Origin: Agapetus fuscipes
Lineage: Eukaryota > Arthropoda > Insecta > Trichoptera > Glossosomatidae
Assembly: GCA_951799405.1 (NCBI GenBank)
Contig: OX637337.1
Coordinates: forward strand, 17,358,347-17,422,346
Direction of reading: 5' to 3'
Length of the DNA stretch: 64,000 bases
The translations under genes and the position numbers were made by a program. Of the stretch, positions 1 through 10,855 are shown in pieces. The first letter of the stretch is position 1; each line of letters starts with the position of its first letter. The notes below the pieces were generated by a model. That model saw only the letters and a program-made list of their open reading frames with translations, was not told the DNA's origin and ran no database searches.

Positions 1-255
1 TATGTTGTCTGGGTATAAAACATACGAAAAAAATAGCCTAAAACTGCGTGAATGTGTATAATAATATTGGCTAAGCTGGTTAAAAAGAAACATACGACGT
101 TTCATCTTCATTTCATCGCCACGAACAAACTACCCCGAAGGCTTAAATGTTCATCTTTCATGAAACGTGGTCTCCTTCTATTGAGCAGTTCACAGTTTCC
201 CCGCTATCTAGAACAATCCATAAACTATGTGAAAACATATATGTATTACATTTAG
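1..255. other. AT-rich DNA, nothing recognised
   Basis: No coding pattern, repeat end or splice-linked exon is visible. The short open frame here has no recognisable protein. Confidence 0.5.
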
Positions 256-470
256 TATTCATATGAAATGTTTGTCACAAGCAGACACATATAAGTTAGC
301 GCTTAAACAATACACATGCCGCATGTGGATTTGCAACATTAAAACCAAAATCAAATAAGCATAAGGCTTGCAACTCTTGCCGAACTTCCCTGAAACTAGT
401 GTGAAACTGGCAAAGTAAACCATTTTTTACAGTATGGGTGGTCAGCCACATACCAAAATATAAGCTAACG
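256..470 (-). repeat. RL repeat copy, diverged
   Basis: This contains the RL landmarks in reverse orientation: a CATATGAAATG stretch, GCATGTGG, CTTGCAACTCTTGCCG, CCCTGAAAC and TACAGTATGGGTGGTCAGCC. It is a diverged, 5'-truncated copy of the LINE 3' end described at 60579-61380. Confidence 0.7.
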
Positions 471-713
471 AAACAAACGCGTTTTTAGATAATCGAGATT
501 AAAGAAAAGTTTTTGATTCGATCGACACCAAACTTCGCAGAACCCATTCCAATAATAATTTACATGCTTCCTGGAAAATTCATCAAAATCGGTTCAGCTC
601 AGGAGTCCAGAGGGAACATACATACATTATAACAACGTACATAACATTAAATGTATCTGTCTGCATTTAATGCATGCATCTCGTTCAAAACTATTTATTC
701 TCTTCAATTTATA

Positions 714-1149
714 TCGACGGTTAAAAGGTAATAGGGCATAAGCGACAAAAACTAAATTGTTCAGGAGAGCAGTTTAAAGTTTGAGATTGCAGAAAAATGG
801 CATAACTTTTTTAGTTTTTATTATAACGTTAAAATCAAAACAGCTGTAAAATTAAAAAAAAAAACAAAGGCATTTATTGGCATTCCTATTAATGTGGTCT
901 TACGATGCTTTACGATTTTTTATGTCACAAGCGCCTTTAGGACAAAAAATGCCAAAATATTGTCGGTTACACCAAAACTATACTTCGGAAACGCAGTTGT
1001 TTGCTTGGGCATAAACAACAACAAAAAAATCATCGTAGAGCTATAAGAGTTAGCGCATTAGAAAGAGCGGACAATTTTAAGAAGGATAGCATTCATAGCT
1101 CATTTTTGACCAAAACGCCTCTTATGCCCTACTTCCTTTTAACCGTCGA
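714..1149. mobile_element. DNA-transposon MITE, 436 bp, TA target site
   Basis: The two ends are inverted copies: TCGACGGTTAAAAGG followed by a TAGGGCATAAG block at the left, and its reverse complement at the right ending CCTTTTAACCGTCGA. A TA dinucleotide flanks each end (712-713 and 1150-1151), consistent with a TA target duplication. No coding capacity is seen inside. The TA site suggests Tc1/mariner-type mobilisation, but the superfamily is inferred. Confidence 0.7.
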
Positions 1150-1449
1150 TATTATATAGGTGGCCTGTGCTTCCATCCATACAGCTGAAACACATTAAAG
1201 TGATTGTCTGGCGCCCACTGCGCTCTCACTGATTATTTAATTCCCACTCCGTCCCTGGTCATCTGTAGTCCAGGCCCACACACTGCTCAGGTCAGGGCCG
1301 CAACAAGGCACTACATGATGTAAATATTATATACGTACATATTACATAATATACGGTGTACTAGCTTCACAATACAATACATAGATTATTTATTTACTTC
1401 CTACGGGCAGAAATAGAGAGAGAATTATATCGGCCCTCCCGAATATAAA

Positions 1450-1612
1450 ACATTTACACATGCTTTCAAAATATAACCCCAAACCTCAAATGAACATAAA
1501 ACCGAAACTATTGCGGCCCTTCCCTGAAACAAGGCGGTGACTTTCGCGAAGTGAACTATTTTTACAACATGGGTGGTCAGTCTCATACCAACCTATAAGT
1601 CAAGGAACACGA
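1450..1612 (-). repeat. RL repeat copy, partial
   Basis: The second half of RL is clear in reverse orientation: CCTCAAATGAACATAA, CCTTCCCTGAAAC, GGGTGGTCAGTCTCATACC and ATAAGTCAAGGAAC at the boundary. The first half is too diverged to trace. Confidence 0.7.
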
Positions 1613-2270
1613 TAATTAAGTATTATGTTGTGTTTGAAAGGCCTATAAAGCATCAATTTTCTTCACGAATTGAGTTTAAAATATCTCGAGCGCTTCAGAA
1701 TTCCTCTAACACACCATTTTCGATTGTTTTTTGTTTTTGATTTATGAATTTTAAATTAATAATCTCAACGTCAGCAGTCTTTATTTTGACTACCTTTTTA
1801 CCCCGTTTGCATTCAGCTCCTAGCGCACGGCGAGAAAGAAGGGAAGTGAGAAATGCATGTGTGTGAACGGGCATACTCGCGTTATCGCGAGTAAACTTCT
1901 AGGTCCTGTCGGTATTTTAGGAGAGGTCAAAGGATCGTTCAAGAGCGCCACTGGCTTGTCAGTCTTTCCACGGAAGGGGTTCCGCCTCACCTCGCGGCTC
2001 ACTTGCTCCGCCCATACTTGCTGCAGCGCGAGGTGAAGTAGAAGTGGGAGAGTGTAAATGGGGCATAACACTTATAATCATAACAATACGTAGGCATGTA
2101 TGTATCTTTCAGGGAAATAAAGTTCATGGGAGTAACGCACTCCTATCTCTCTGCATGCGGCTTGCGACACTAAACAAACTCCCTATCATCTACTGGCCGC
2201 TTATCTCCCTTGCTGCGTGCAACTACTTACCTACGAAGTCATAAAACAACAGAAAAAAAACATGTATATA
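1613..2270. other. Unassigned stretch with a GC-richer core
   Basis: About 1800-2060 is richer in G+C than its surroundings and is open for 83 codons on the - strand. The translation is not a protein I recognise and no matching splice partner is evident. It could be an exon, a promoter or old transposon sequence. Confidence 0.3.
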
Positions 2271-3222
2271 CTTGATATCTGACGTATGACAAGCATATTG
2301 ACTCAATTACCTCCAAAGCTTACCGAATGTTGGGTTTTATCATCCGCACCGGTAAACAATTTAATAATATCAACACTTTAAAAACACTATACCTTTCACA
2401 TATACGCCCTCATTTAGAATTTTGTACTCCAATATGGAATCCGCACTACAAAATTCACACTAACCGTATTGAAAATATTCAAAAGATTTTTGTTAAATAT
2501 TTAGAGAAACGACAATACATTGAACACACGATTACAAATCTTCCATAGAATTTTTCAATATTAACACACTACAAGATAGAAGGACTTACTTTGATCAATT
2601 ACTTTTGTACAAAATATGCAATAATGCAATTGACTCCCCTGATTTATTATGTAACATATCATTTCTTATACCAAACAGACATACCCGCTCGCAAAATTTA
2701 TTTCACCTACCCATCTGTCATACCAAATACCGATACCACTCAACTTTATTCAGAATACAGCGTGACTATAACCAAAATTTCAAAAATCTAGATATTTTCC
2801 ATGACTCATTAACAACCTTTCGCAATAAATTGAGATATTTTTCAACTCTGTCCCCTAACTCCCTCAATCAAGCTCCTTCACTTACGTAATAATCCCTCCT
2901 TTTCCTCATTCCTTTCCACTTTACTTTTACTTTTAATTTTATTTTTTTAACCCCTTTTTTCTTTTTTTTCTTTTTTGTTGCTTGTCAACTTGTGTCTTTT
3001 TGCTTTTTGTTTTGCTCTCTTTTTCTTTTTATTTTCTTGTCTTCTCAATTTTCTATTATATATCAATACTAGCTCAGCATACTGATCAAATTATTATTCT
3101 ATCTCTATAATTTTAAATAGAAGAAACAATTTTGGCTTATATTAATTTTAAGAACACCATTGTAATTACTTTTTATAAAGCTGTAGTTTTCTCAAATAAA
3201 TAAATAAATAAAAAATAAATAT
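2271..3222 (+). mobile_element. Non-LTR retrotransposon 3' fragment
   Basis: From about 2290 the + strand reads the C-terminal part of a LINE reverse transcriptase: a YLSHIRPHLEFCTPIWNPHY block, the usual 'LI+P+LEY...+WNP' region of jockey/CR1-like elements. One frameshift near 2545 precedes the remaining C-terminus, which ends at a stop near 2887. A T-rich 3' UTR follows and the copy ends in an (AATA)n tail at 3198-3222. It is 5'-truncated and dead. Confidence 0.8.
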
Positions 3223-3294
3223 CGCTCTTTCGGGTTTTGACAGTGGTCCATAGTTTCTTTCTTCTTTTTCCTTCTTTTGCTTTATTATTTGTGT

Positions 3295-3584
3295 TCCTTA
3301 ACTTATAATTTGGTATGTGGCTGACTACCATACTGTACAAAATGGTTCACTTTGCCAATGTCACCCCTGCTTCAGGTAAGGTCGGCAAGAGTTGCGGGGC
3401 TTATGCTTATTTGAGATTAGGTTTCTTATGTTCTAAGTTCACGAATGTGTACGCGGGACATGTGTATACGTGTCTGCTTGTGTCGTGCATAATAATTAAT
3501 TGTCAGAACTCCTGCCGCCTTTCCCTTAAACCGAGTAGATAGGCAAAAGTGAACAAAGTTTTTACAGCATGGGAGGTCAGCCAG
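3295..3584. repeat. Two RL copies, head to head
   Basis: 3295-3490 is RL in + orientation, from TTCCTTAACTTATAATTTGG to a degenerate TGTCTGCTTGTG end. 3497-3584 is the other half of a second copy in - orientation: AACTCCTGCCGCC, CCGAGTAGATAGGCAAAAG and CAGCATGGGAGGTCAGCC. Confidence 0.7.
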
Positions 3585-3859
3585 TGTGACGCCACAATTT
3601 TTTTGTCAATGGAATCTTTGTCGAGTGCATCGTATTCAATGAAATATTAAAAAACATATATTTTCAAAAATGCATTAAAAACATAATATTCATTATACTT
3701 ATACATTTTGAAAACATTTCAGCGTGCTTTCTCATGAAAATCACTTTGAATCTGCCTTCAATAATGCTACACTACGAAAAAAATATTAAAAATTCTTGTA
3801 TTGTAAAACTGCCGCACACATTTGCGACACGTAGAGTGAAATCATTTTTTTTGTTTCAG

Positions 3860-4158
3860 GCGCTGAGGGAGCATCAAACAAAAGGAACAGTCTGGAAGAA
3901 AAGACGTCTCAAGAGGTCTCAGGGCTCTTCTTGCCACCCAACATTGCAGAATCCTTTTAAGAAGAGAAATCCAACATTCTTTGCTACTCACAGTAAAAAG
4001 TGTCGTGAATATTGTAAGTTACAAAAAAAATACAATAAAGGATAACGTGAGATAAAAATTGGTGAAAAACTCAAGTTTTTTTGTTTTGCGAACAGTAAAA
4101 TTGAGTGATAGTGTTGCATCGCCTCGGAAGCTTAGTGAAAAGATTTTGAAGTCACAAA
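3860..4158 (+). other. Candidate 5' UTR exon of the UBE2Q-like gene
   Basis: A strong acceptor (ATTTTTTTTGTTTCAG, AG at 3858-3859) lies just upstream of the UBE2Q start codon with no obvious donor in between. A leader exon could therefore start at 3860 and run into coding exon 1. An in-frame TGA at 4147-4149 shows the leader does not extend the protein. This is inferred from the splice signal only. Confidence 0.35.
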
Positions 4159-7100
4159 ATGACGTCCAAGAGTAAAGAGAAGTTTACAGCTGCCTTTCGG
4201 AAGTTGTTTCGGTCTTCGGAAAAGATTGGTGACGAAGGACAAGCAGGAGGACCGAGTGGATCGCCAGCGAGACGAATCTTGAGGCATGGATATCACAGGT
4301 AAATAAAGCATTTATCCTTTTGTGAATCAATGATATTTTTGGCTTCAGGTACACCTACATGATTTGGATTCTGTACATCATCAATGCCATGACAACCTGA
4401 CATTTTGTTCAACAATATTAGCCTTCTTGATAAACCGCTGCCTGTCCAATGCCTTCCTCCTCCAGTCCCATACTCCCGCCGCACGGCGCGGCTGTCTACT
4501 ACCATTTCGCCCAGTCTATTCAAATTAATTTTTAAACACGGACGTTTTCGCCTAAGAAGGCATCCTCCGGAGCAATTGCGAGGGTGCCTAATGAAGAAGA
4601 TGCCTTCTTAGGCGAAAACATCTGGGTTTAAAAAAAAAAGTGAATTCGAACCATGTTTCCAATAAACTATATTTATTTTTTGTAGGTATGTACAATGGAC
4701 TTTCACTTGTGAACCACAGAACTCTAAAAATATAATCATTGTCTTCCCACTGGCCTGCGCCTCTTGGAGTCAGTCATCACAACCATGTTTTGCAGGCTCA
4801 GATTGTTCATTCGCTGGATGTCACCAGCCAATGCAGTCTGCTGACTTATTGACCTGTAAAGGTAGTAGTATAGTGAAGAGTTGTATCTTCTTCCCCATGT
4901 GTTCTGCCCTGCATTAGACCGTTAATACGGTGGATAATTATTTTACTTTCGAAGATATTGAGAAAGCTTTAGTAATTCTCAGTCAGTGTTCGGGTCTAGG
5001 ACAGTTGTTGATCCACATTAGTGACCCTGACGTGACTGTTTGCTTGCAGGGATGGTGTTTACCCTCTAGAGGCAGGTAGCAGTCTCCCGGGCACCCCTCT
5101 GGGGTCAGCAGGGAAGCCTGGAGAACCCCCCGCGCCCCCCAAGAGTGTGCGCACACGTCGCCTCATGAAGGAGCTCAAAGAGATGCAGCGTCTGCAGCAA
5201 GGTAACACCCATCGAAGCAATAGCTACACAAACAAAATAATTATCATCGTAGACGACGTATCCAACGTCTTCAGGAGGCACTATTTCTGCATGACGATTA
5301 AGTTTATCCCCGCCAGCGCAATTTAACCAAAAAATAAAAATCTCCAGGGAAACGTCGAGAATTTTGTTCTCCCATAACGAAAAGCGTAATAAATCTTAAA
5401 AGTGAATTATTAGGTTTATGTAAGTAATATGTTAAACGACCGTAATTCCACTTTAACGTCTACTTTATCATCGTATGGTCATTTTACGTCAAATCGACAC
5501 AGTGTCTAGTGAACCTCAGCACCTCAGAATGGAATAAAATTTAATATGAAGATTGGTCTTTTCCAAATGGCAAATACATACCTAATCTCAAAAGGTTTCG
5601 AAACTAGGGCTTTATAAAGTTTCCTAAATTCCGCCTAAAAAATAAAAACTGCAGTTGATATTTATATGTACCTATAAGTACTGTAAATTTTCTGTCTGTC
5701 GAGAATAAGGTAAATCTCCGCACAAGACAAGTCGTTATCAGTATATGTATATAACCACTTGCAGCTTTGTGTACTATGTGTGTAGTTTCTCATATTTCTT
5801 CTTGTTCTTGTTATAGATCTATGATCTGTTTATTGTGGAGCTCCCTTTTGGGATGCAGAAGACCAGCTGTTCTTCCATCTTTTGGGAAGGTGACCTGCTA
5901 GACGCTGGCCGTCCGGTATCTATTGTGCCACTACTCGGGCTATTCTTCTTTCATTCATGCGGTCTATATGGTCCCTCCAGAACCGTCTCCTCTTCCTGCT
6001 CCATCTGACGATGTATTCAATATCACACATACTTCTACTTTCTGAGTTCCTCAATCGGTCTCTCAGTGTTTTTACAGCAATAGCGCGGAGTGTTTTCATC
6101 TCAGATGTTCTGAGTAGGCTCTTGGTTCTCGAAGTGTCTGCTCTTGTCTCGACTCCATATGTCATGATTGGTCTCAAACAGTATATATTTCATGTTTTAT
6201 AATGATATTTGCAGGTCGCGCTGAGCCAGTATTCACCGTGGAACTGGTGAACGACAACCTGTATGAGTGGCATGTCCGCCTGCACCGCGTGGACCCCGAG
6301 AGCGAGCTGGCCGCGGACCTCAAGGAGCTGCGGATCCCGCACGTGTTGCTGCACCTCACCTTCCCCGACAACTTTCCCTTCGCGCCCCCCTTCATGAGGG
6401 TCATAGAGCCGCGAATAGAGAAGGGCTTCGTCATGGAAGGTAAACTCAACATATACTTGAACTGATATAGTTTTTCTCGGCTTAGACCATGTTCTACTTG
6501 CAGTAATTTTGTCTATCCATCGCATGTCTGGCCTTCCTGGGCTGGAAGTCTCATCACCATGGTAATTCTTAACTACCGAATATCGGTAATATTTGTATGA
6601 AGACTAATCAGCTGTTCACTTGTGGCCATCTTGGATTGACAGGTCTTCATACAAATATTTCCGATATTCGGTAGGTAAGAATTACCGTGGTGATGAGACT
6701 TCCAGCGCTGTTCTACATCAGCTTTGCAGTGTTGGGAATGTTAGGCGCAGCATTGTCCAATTCAAGTATTTGACCAGCCCACTAAAGGTGCCCTACTTTG
6801 ATGGAACTGATCACATCTGGCTCTCTGTAGATGCCATAGAGCTTCTTGATGTACTAACTATTGTTATCTCTTACCTCAGGAGTTGCAAGGTTTTAGTTCA
6901 TGTGAGGTTTAGTTTATTTTATAAGTACACATGCAGCATGTCTAAGCGCAAACTCACATACTTGCTGGTGGGTGTGCATTAAATATGAGCCTTAGATATC
7001 AACATATGCTTGCAACTCAGATAATATATTTTATAATCTGATGAGCCATGAACAAGTTTTTGTAGCCACATTAATCATTATGAATGTGCAAATTATTTCA

Positions 7101-7799
7101 ACAAATAAAATAAATAACAAAAATGCAAATATTCAAGAATATGAAATTTTTAATACTGATCAATCTTCACACAAAAGGCTGTAAAAAAAATTAAATTAGG
7201 CTGATTTATTTGGTGAGCGCTGTTTTTGTGTGGAGCCCTCTGCGAGTTTGGTCGTCGCTGACCTTTCAGTGACCGGCCTTTGGTAAAGGTTTATGAATTT
7301 TTCAACTCAGCGAAGAGCACCTTCGAAATATAAATGGTACCTATATTTTTGTGCTCCGCCGGGATCCAAATCCACAACCTTCCATTTACGAGTCCGAAGT
7401 GTTGCCACTAGACTACGGACCGGTCCAAGTACTCTATAGTCAGTATTCAGGTAATAAAAAATGTATTGAAGGGGGTTGGAGCCCCATATCTTTTCTGCAC
7501 CAAGGGACCAGCGTGCTTACTTCGTGCCTATACATAGAAGGTCAATGAAATCATTTTTCATTTCAGGAGGTGCAATCTGTATGGAGTTGCTGACTCCTCG
7601 AGGCTGGGCCAGCGCTTACACAGTGGAGGCCGTCCTGATGCAGTTTGCGGCCTCACTGGTGAAAGGCCACGGCCGTGTGGCCCGCAAGACCAAGGGAACC
7701 AAAGACTTCAGCCGGAGGACCGCCGAAGAATCCTTCCGATCACTCGTCAAGACCCACGACAAATACGGCTGGGTGACTCCCTCCCTCAGTGATGGGTAG
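4159..7799 (+). CDS. UBE2QL1: Ubiquitin-conjugating enzyme E2 Q-like protein (4 exons)
   Basis: Coding exons are 4159-4298, 5050-5201, 6215-6439 and 7567-7799. All junctions are GT-AG and the phases agree; the total is 750 nt, or 249 aa. The start is set by an in-frame TGA 12 nt upstream. The basic, low-complexity N-terminus (about 1-65) leads into an RRLMKELKEMQRLQQ helix. The UBC fold covers about 98-245: FTVELVNDNLYEWHVRLHRV, then LTFPDNFPFAPPFMRVIEP. The active-site cysteine is C177 in GGAICMELL. The classic HPN tripeptide is absent, as is normal for the UBE2Q family. The protein ends WVTPSLSDG, close to the family's usual C-terminus. It should transfer ubiquitin from E1 to E3 or substrate. 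Drosophila CG4502 is the probable ortholog (family knowledge). Introns 1-3 hold LINE, MITE, RL and SB insertions. Confidence 0.93.
4395..4840 (-). mobile_element. LD LINE fragment, split by a MITE
   Basis: Two blocks (4395-4514 and 4738-4840) match the continuous LD copies at 27905-28110 and 47835-47985. Landmarks are TCCAGTCCCATACTCC and GTCTTCCCACTG followed by CATCACAACCATG. On the - strand LD reads a C-terminal non-LTR motif, VGRPRARW. The copy lies in intron 1 of the UBE2Q-like gene and is broken by the hairpin element in between. Confidence 0.65.
4515..4737. mobile_element. Hairpin MITE inside the LD fragment
   Basis: Inverted arms of 23 bp at 4542-4564 and 4599-4621 share the core ATGCCTTCTTAGGCGAAAAC. 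The sequence lies exactly where LD is interrupted, so it is a later insertion. A relative with GCCTCATTAGGCGAAAATG is at 46855-46960. The outer boundaries are approximate. Confidence 0.6.
5820..6190 (-). mobile_element. LINE 3'-coding fragment
   Basis: The - strand is open for 85 codons (6177-5920) and reads MTYGVETRA, then TLRAIAVKTLRDRLRNSE and FWRDHIDRMNERRIARV. This is the region after the reverse transcriptase domain of RTE-like non-LTR elements ('YG+ET...L+...DH+ER+'). A further weak match continues after the stop. It sits in intron 2 of the UBE2Q-like gene and ends about 25 bp before exon 3. Confidence 0.75.
6541..6706. mobile_element. Near-perfect hairpin MITE, 166 bp
   Basis: The left arm starts GCTGGAAGTCTCATCACCAT and is followed about 95 bp later by its reverse complement ending GTGATGAGACTTCCAGC. 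The arms are about 65 bp with only a few mismatches; the loop is about 35 bp. It lies in intron 3 of the UBE2Q-like gene, so the pre-mRNA would fold into a long hairpin. Confidence 0.8.
6878..7030 (+). repeat. RL repeat copy, 5'-truncated
   Basis: RL 3' half in + orientation: AGGAGTTGCAAGGTTTTAG, GTAAGTACACATGCAGCATG-like and TGCTTGCAACTCAGATAAT at the end. It lies in intron 3 of the UBE2Q-like gene. Confidence 0.7.
7200..7427 (-). mobile_element. SB SINE copy
   Basis: Reverse orientation, running from the tail (GGTGAGCGCTGTTTTTGTG) to the tRNA-like head (reverse complement GGACCGGTCCGTAGTCTAGT). The internal body carries ACCTTTACCAAAGGCCGGTC on the element strand. The head has a degenerate box B in which GGATTTGGATCCC replaces GGTTCGAATCC. 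It ends about 140 bp before exon 4 of the UBE2Q-like gene. Confidence 0.8.
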
Positions 7800-7891
7800 A
7801 TCCATTGTATGTCTATTGCGTTCTGTTGGATATGAAAATGTGAGAGATTGCAATTTATTTCATCAAAGTCAAATTGTGATTACGTATTGAA

Positions 7892-7897
7892 AATAAA
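7892..7897 (+). promoter_or_regulatory. Candidate poly(A) signal of the UBE2Q-like gene
   Basis: AATAAA lies 93 nt after the stop codon of the UBE2Q-like gene and is the first such hexamer downstream. The 3' end itself cannot be seen. Confidence 0.5.
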
Positions 7898-8341
7898 TTC
7901 AAAAGCTGCGATGATAGCTAAATTGAATGGAAAGGATAAACCTAGGAGAATCTTCTTTGTTTACTTTAAAATCACATAAACTATAGTTGAGACTGCTTAT
8001 CAATCATCTATAATCTAAGTTGCAAAGACATATTAACATTAAGATTTGTAATACAGAAACATTGTAGGATTCTTAAACTGTCAGTCAGCTCTGTCAAACG
8101 CAACAGCGGTGGAGACGCACAATAAAAGGGGCTGGTTTTGTGGTGATATTCTTAATGAATATTATTTTTGCATGGTATATTTGATTGATAAATAGGAACC
8201 TACATTTGTTTTCAATAAATTAATTTGATGAACAACAGGTTAAACAGAAGAGGTTCAATGAGCATTTTTGTTCTCTTTTTTACTAAGGATGACTTGTGTT
8301 AATGTTAGTGGAAACGGGTAAAGCAACGACAGACAATGTAG

Positions 8342-8615
8342 TCGACCGGTCCGTAGTCTAGTGGGAACACTATTGTGGGTTTGAATCCCGCGAAGCACAA
8401 AAAAATACTATTTATATTTTCAAATATTATGCTCTTCGCTGGGCTAAAAAAATCATATACCCTTACCAAAGACTGGTCACCAAAGGTCCATACAGCCTTA
8501 CAGCAACTGGGTCTTGCTTGAGAATAGGTGCTTTCTATAGTGACAACCAAGCTTGCAGAGGGCTCTTGAGGTGTGATTCACAAAAAACAGCGCTCACCAA
8601 ATAAATCATTCTAAT
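8342..8615 (+). mobile_element. SB SINE copy, nearly full length
   Basis: The head is GACCGGTCCGTAGTCTAGTG with box B-like GGGTTTGAATCCCG. The body reads CTTACCAAAGACTGGTCACC and CTTACAGCAACTGGGTCTTG, and the tail GCGCTCACCAAATAAATCAT. An RL copy follows within 25 bp. Confidence 0.85.
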
Positions 8616-8635
8616 ATTAGATATTATTAACTTTT

Positions 8636-8837
8636 GGTTCACTTTGCCAATGTCACCCCTGTTTCAGGGAATGTCGGCAAGAGTTGCAGGGCTTATGTTC
8701 ATTTGAGGTTTGGATTTTATTTGTAAGTACACAATCAGCATTTGTAAGCGCGAACTACACTTGTTTGTTTGTGGGCATACATCTGAGAGCTTTGAATGAA
8801 TATATCCTTGCAACTTAGATTATAGATTATAGATTAA
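8636..8837 (+). repeat. RL repeat copy, 5'-truncated
   Basis: Well preserved from GGTTCACTTTGCCAATGTCA to CTTGCAACTTAGATTATAG, followed by further ATTATAG units. The tandem heptamer tail is what a LINE 3' end would show. Confidence 0.85.
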
Positions 8838-9834
8838 CAAGTTTCCAAACAATAAATAATCAAGGTTTAACTGGGATGACATTTCTTGCAATCTTTCATT
8901 ACGATCTCGCAATTTGTGCACCAATATCTTTTAAAGAAAACTCCAAAGATTGAAGTTAAAATACTCATTTGAAATTATTAACAGATCTGTATTTTTACGT
9001 GTTCACAAAAAAAATACTTAATCTTCAAATTCACCACCTAGAAATTAAAAAAAAAAACAATTTATTTTTATACATTTATTTTCTTTTGAATACCTACTCA
9101 TTGAAGATTGCCAATTATATTTAATTTTCTAGTCTTAATCATTAATTATTGAACCTGGAAAAAAATAAAAAAAATTGACAGAAAGATTTTGCGGCAGGTT
9201 TTGAAATTTATGATGTAAAAATATTGTGGGGACATTTTGAAATGTTACCATATGATGTTTAATGAATGCCAGGCTGTAGACATAACATATATTACTGTAT
9301 AATACACTCCTATCCATGTTGTGAGAGTAACAACCAAGTAATCAAATTTGTACCTAATGAAATTTGACAAAAAAAACAAATTTGTCTCAAAAAAAACAAG
9401 TTACAAACTGTGTCACTTGCGGTAAGAATTATAAACAATCCTAATCTATGGATTTGATTTAAGTTATGCTCTTTTTTTAAAAAATATTTATGATATTTTG
9501 CTTTTTGATATCAAATCAAAGCTTGGGATTGTACAGAATTTTAGTTTTGTGGTGTGGTATTTTCAAAATTCTTTGGCGTCAGATTCTATCCGAGTTACGC
9601 TTAAATTAAATAAAAGTATATTTTAAATTTACATTGAATTTAACAGAATCTTACGCAAAGGAATATTTAAAAATCCGGTCCTACGTATGATTGTTCACGT
9701 GTCATTTTTATGAAATCTCATATTCAAATTGTAACCAATGTATTAGAAATAATTACAGTGAATATATAAGCTAATATTTGCTACAGATGGTCATTTATGC
9801 ATTTCGTTTTTTGGTGCTGTGTGTTGGAAATCTC
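8838..9834. other. AT-rich DNA, nothing recognised
   Basis: No repeat family member, inverted repeat or plausible exon was found in about 1 kb of A/T-rich sequence. Confidence 0.5.
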
Positions 9835-10158
9835 TAACCGCCCTACGTTTGGGTTATTATTCAAAAAGTATGTAAAAAAACGTTGGGTTTTTTTTTCAAT
9901 AGATTTTGCAGAATCACGGATGCGTGAAATGTATGGGACAGACGAAAATTCCCCAAAAACGTTTGTTAGCTTTGGCTGATCTTGAAACACTAAACGCAAT
10001 AACGCAGGAACGAACTTGATGTGTATGAACGTATAGAATCCGTTTGTGGGTTTTCGGGTGTAGACATTTTTTTGCACGAACGTACGTGACACAACTTGTT
10101 GCGTTCGGGCGACAATACAGCGAGCGCATTACATACGTTTGCATGGGTAGGGCGGTTA
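9835..10158. mobile_element. Possible MITE with 12-bp inverted ends
   Basis: TAACCGCCCTAC at 9835-9846 is repeated in inverted orientation as GTAGGGCGGTTA at 10147-10158. The interior is richer in CG dinucleotides than its flanks. No target duplication is clear, and only the inverted ends support this. Confidence 0.4.
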
Positions 10159-10625
10159 AATAATAAGTTATTTTAAAAAAGTATGTATTTTTCTAATATA
10201 GCTAATTTAATAGAGTCTATATTTATCTGTATTTTATTTCATTGTTAAGATCCATAAGTCAAAAATAAAACTCACTTAACGAGCTTAAGTTCACGCAAAA
10301 ATGTCATGAATGACTGTCAGTAGAGTGTATAACATTGATGTAGCTTTTAGATGGTAGCATAATTTACGTATATTACTGTCAGACTTTTTGCATGTAAATT
10401 TAAAGCAAATGCTCAATTATTCAACACAAAAATGTCTCAGCGTAGAGCAACAAATTTTTCGGCGTAAAACTTAGTTAGACAATGATGGAAATTGTGAAAT
10501 GTCTTAATGTATAATTATGAAAGAAAAGTGATATGTACTTTTGGTATTCACAAATGTTGTGTATCTGTATTTTAACAGAACTTTTTATTTAGTTTTGGCA
10601 TACATTTTGAAACCATGCTACAAAT

Positions 10626-10855
10626 CGACTGCTCCAAGGAAGAAGGAAGTAACTCCGAAATTTAGGTTTTTGACTTATTTCCATTTCTGAAGGTAACAAA
10701 TCATTATCTTCATTCCAAGATGACAGCCGTGTCTCTATCTCTTTTAAATTCGTTAATAAATTAATGTAAAATAGGCATTGTACTCCATGGAATAAATAAC
10801 ATTCAATTGGCTTTCCTGCAAAAATCTTTTTTGACAGTCTTCCTTGGAGCAGTCG
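10626..10855. mobile_element. MITE with 17-bp perfect inverted ends
   Basis: CGACTGCTCCAAGGAAG (10626-10642) and its exact reverse complement (10839-10855) bound a 230-bp segment without coding capacity. The flanks are AAAT and AAAT-like, so the target duplication is unclear. Confidence 0.6.

Noticed and set aside
3734..4045. 103-codon + strand ORF upstream of the UBE2Q-like gene
   Set aside because: It crosses a likely splice acceptor at 3859 and has no recognisable protein; a 5' UTR explanation is simpler.
6190..6525. 111-codon - strand ORF over UBE2Q exon 3
   Set aside because: It is the antisense shadow of the GC-rich UBC exon at 6215-6439.
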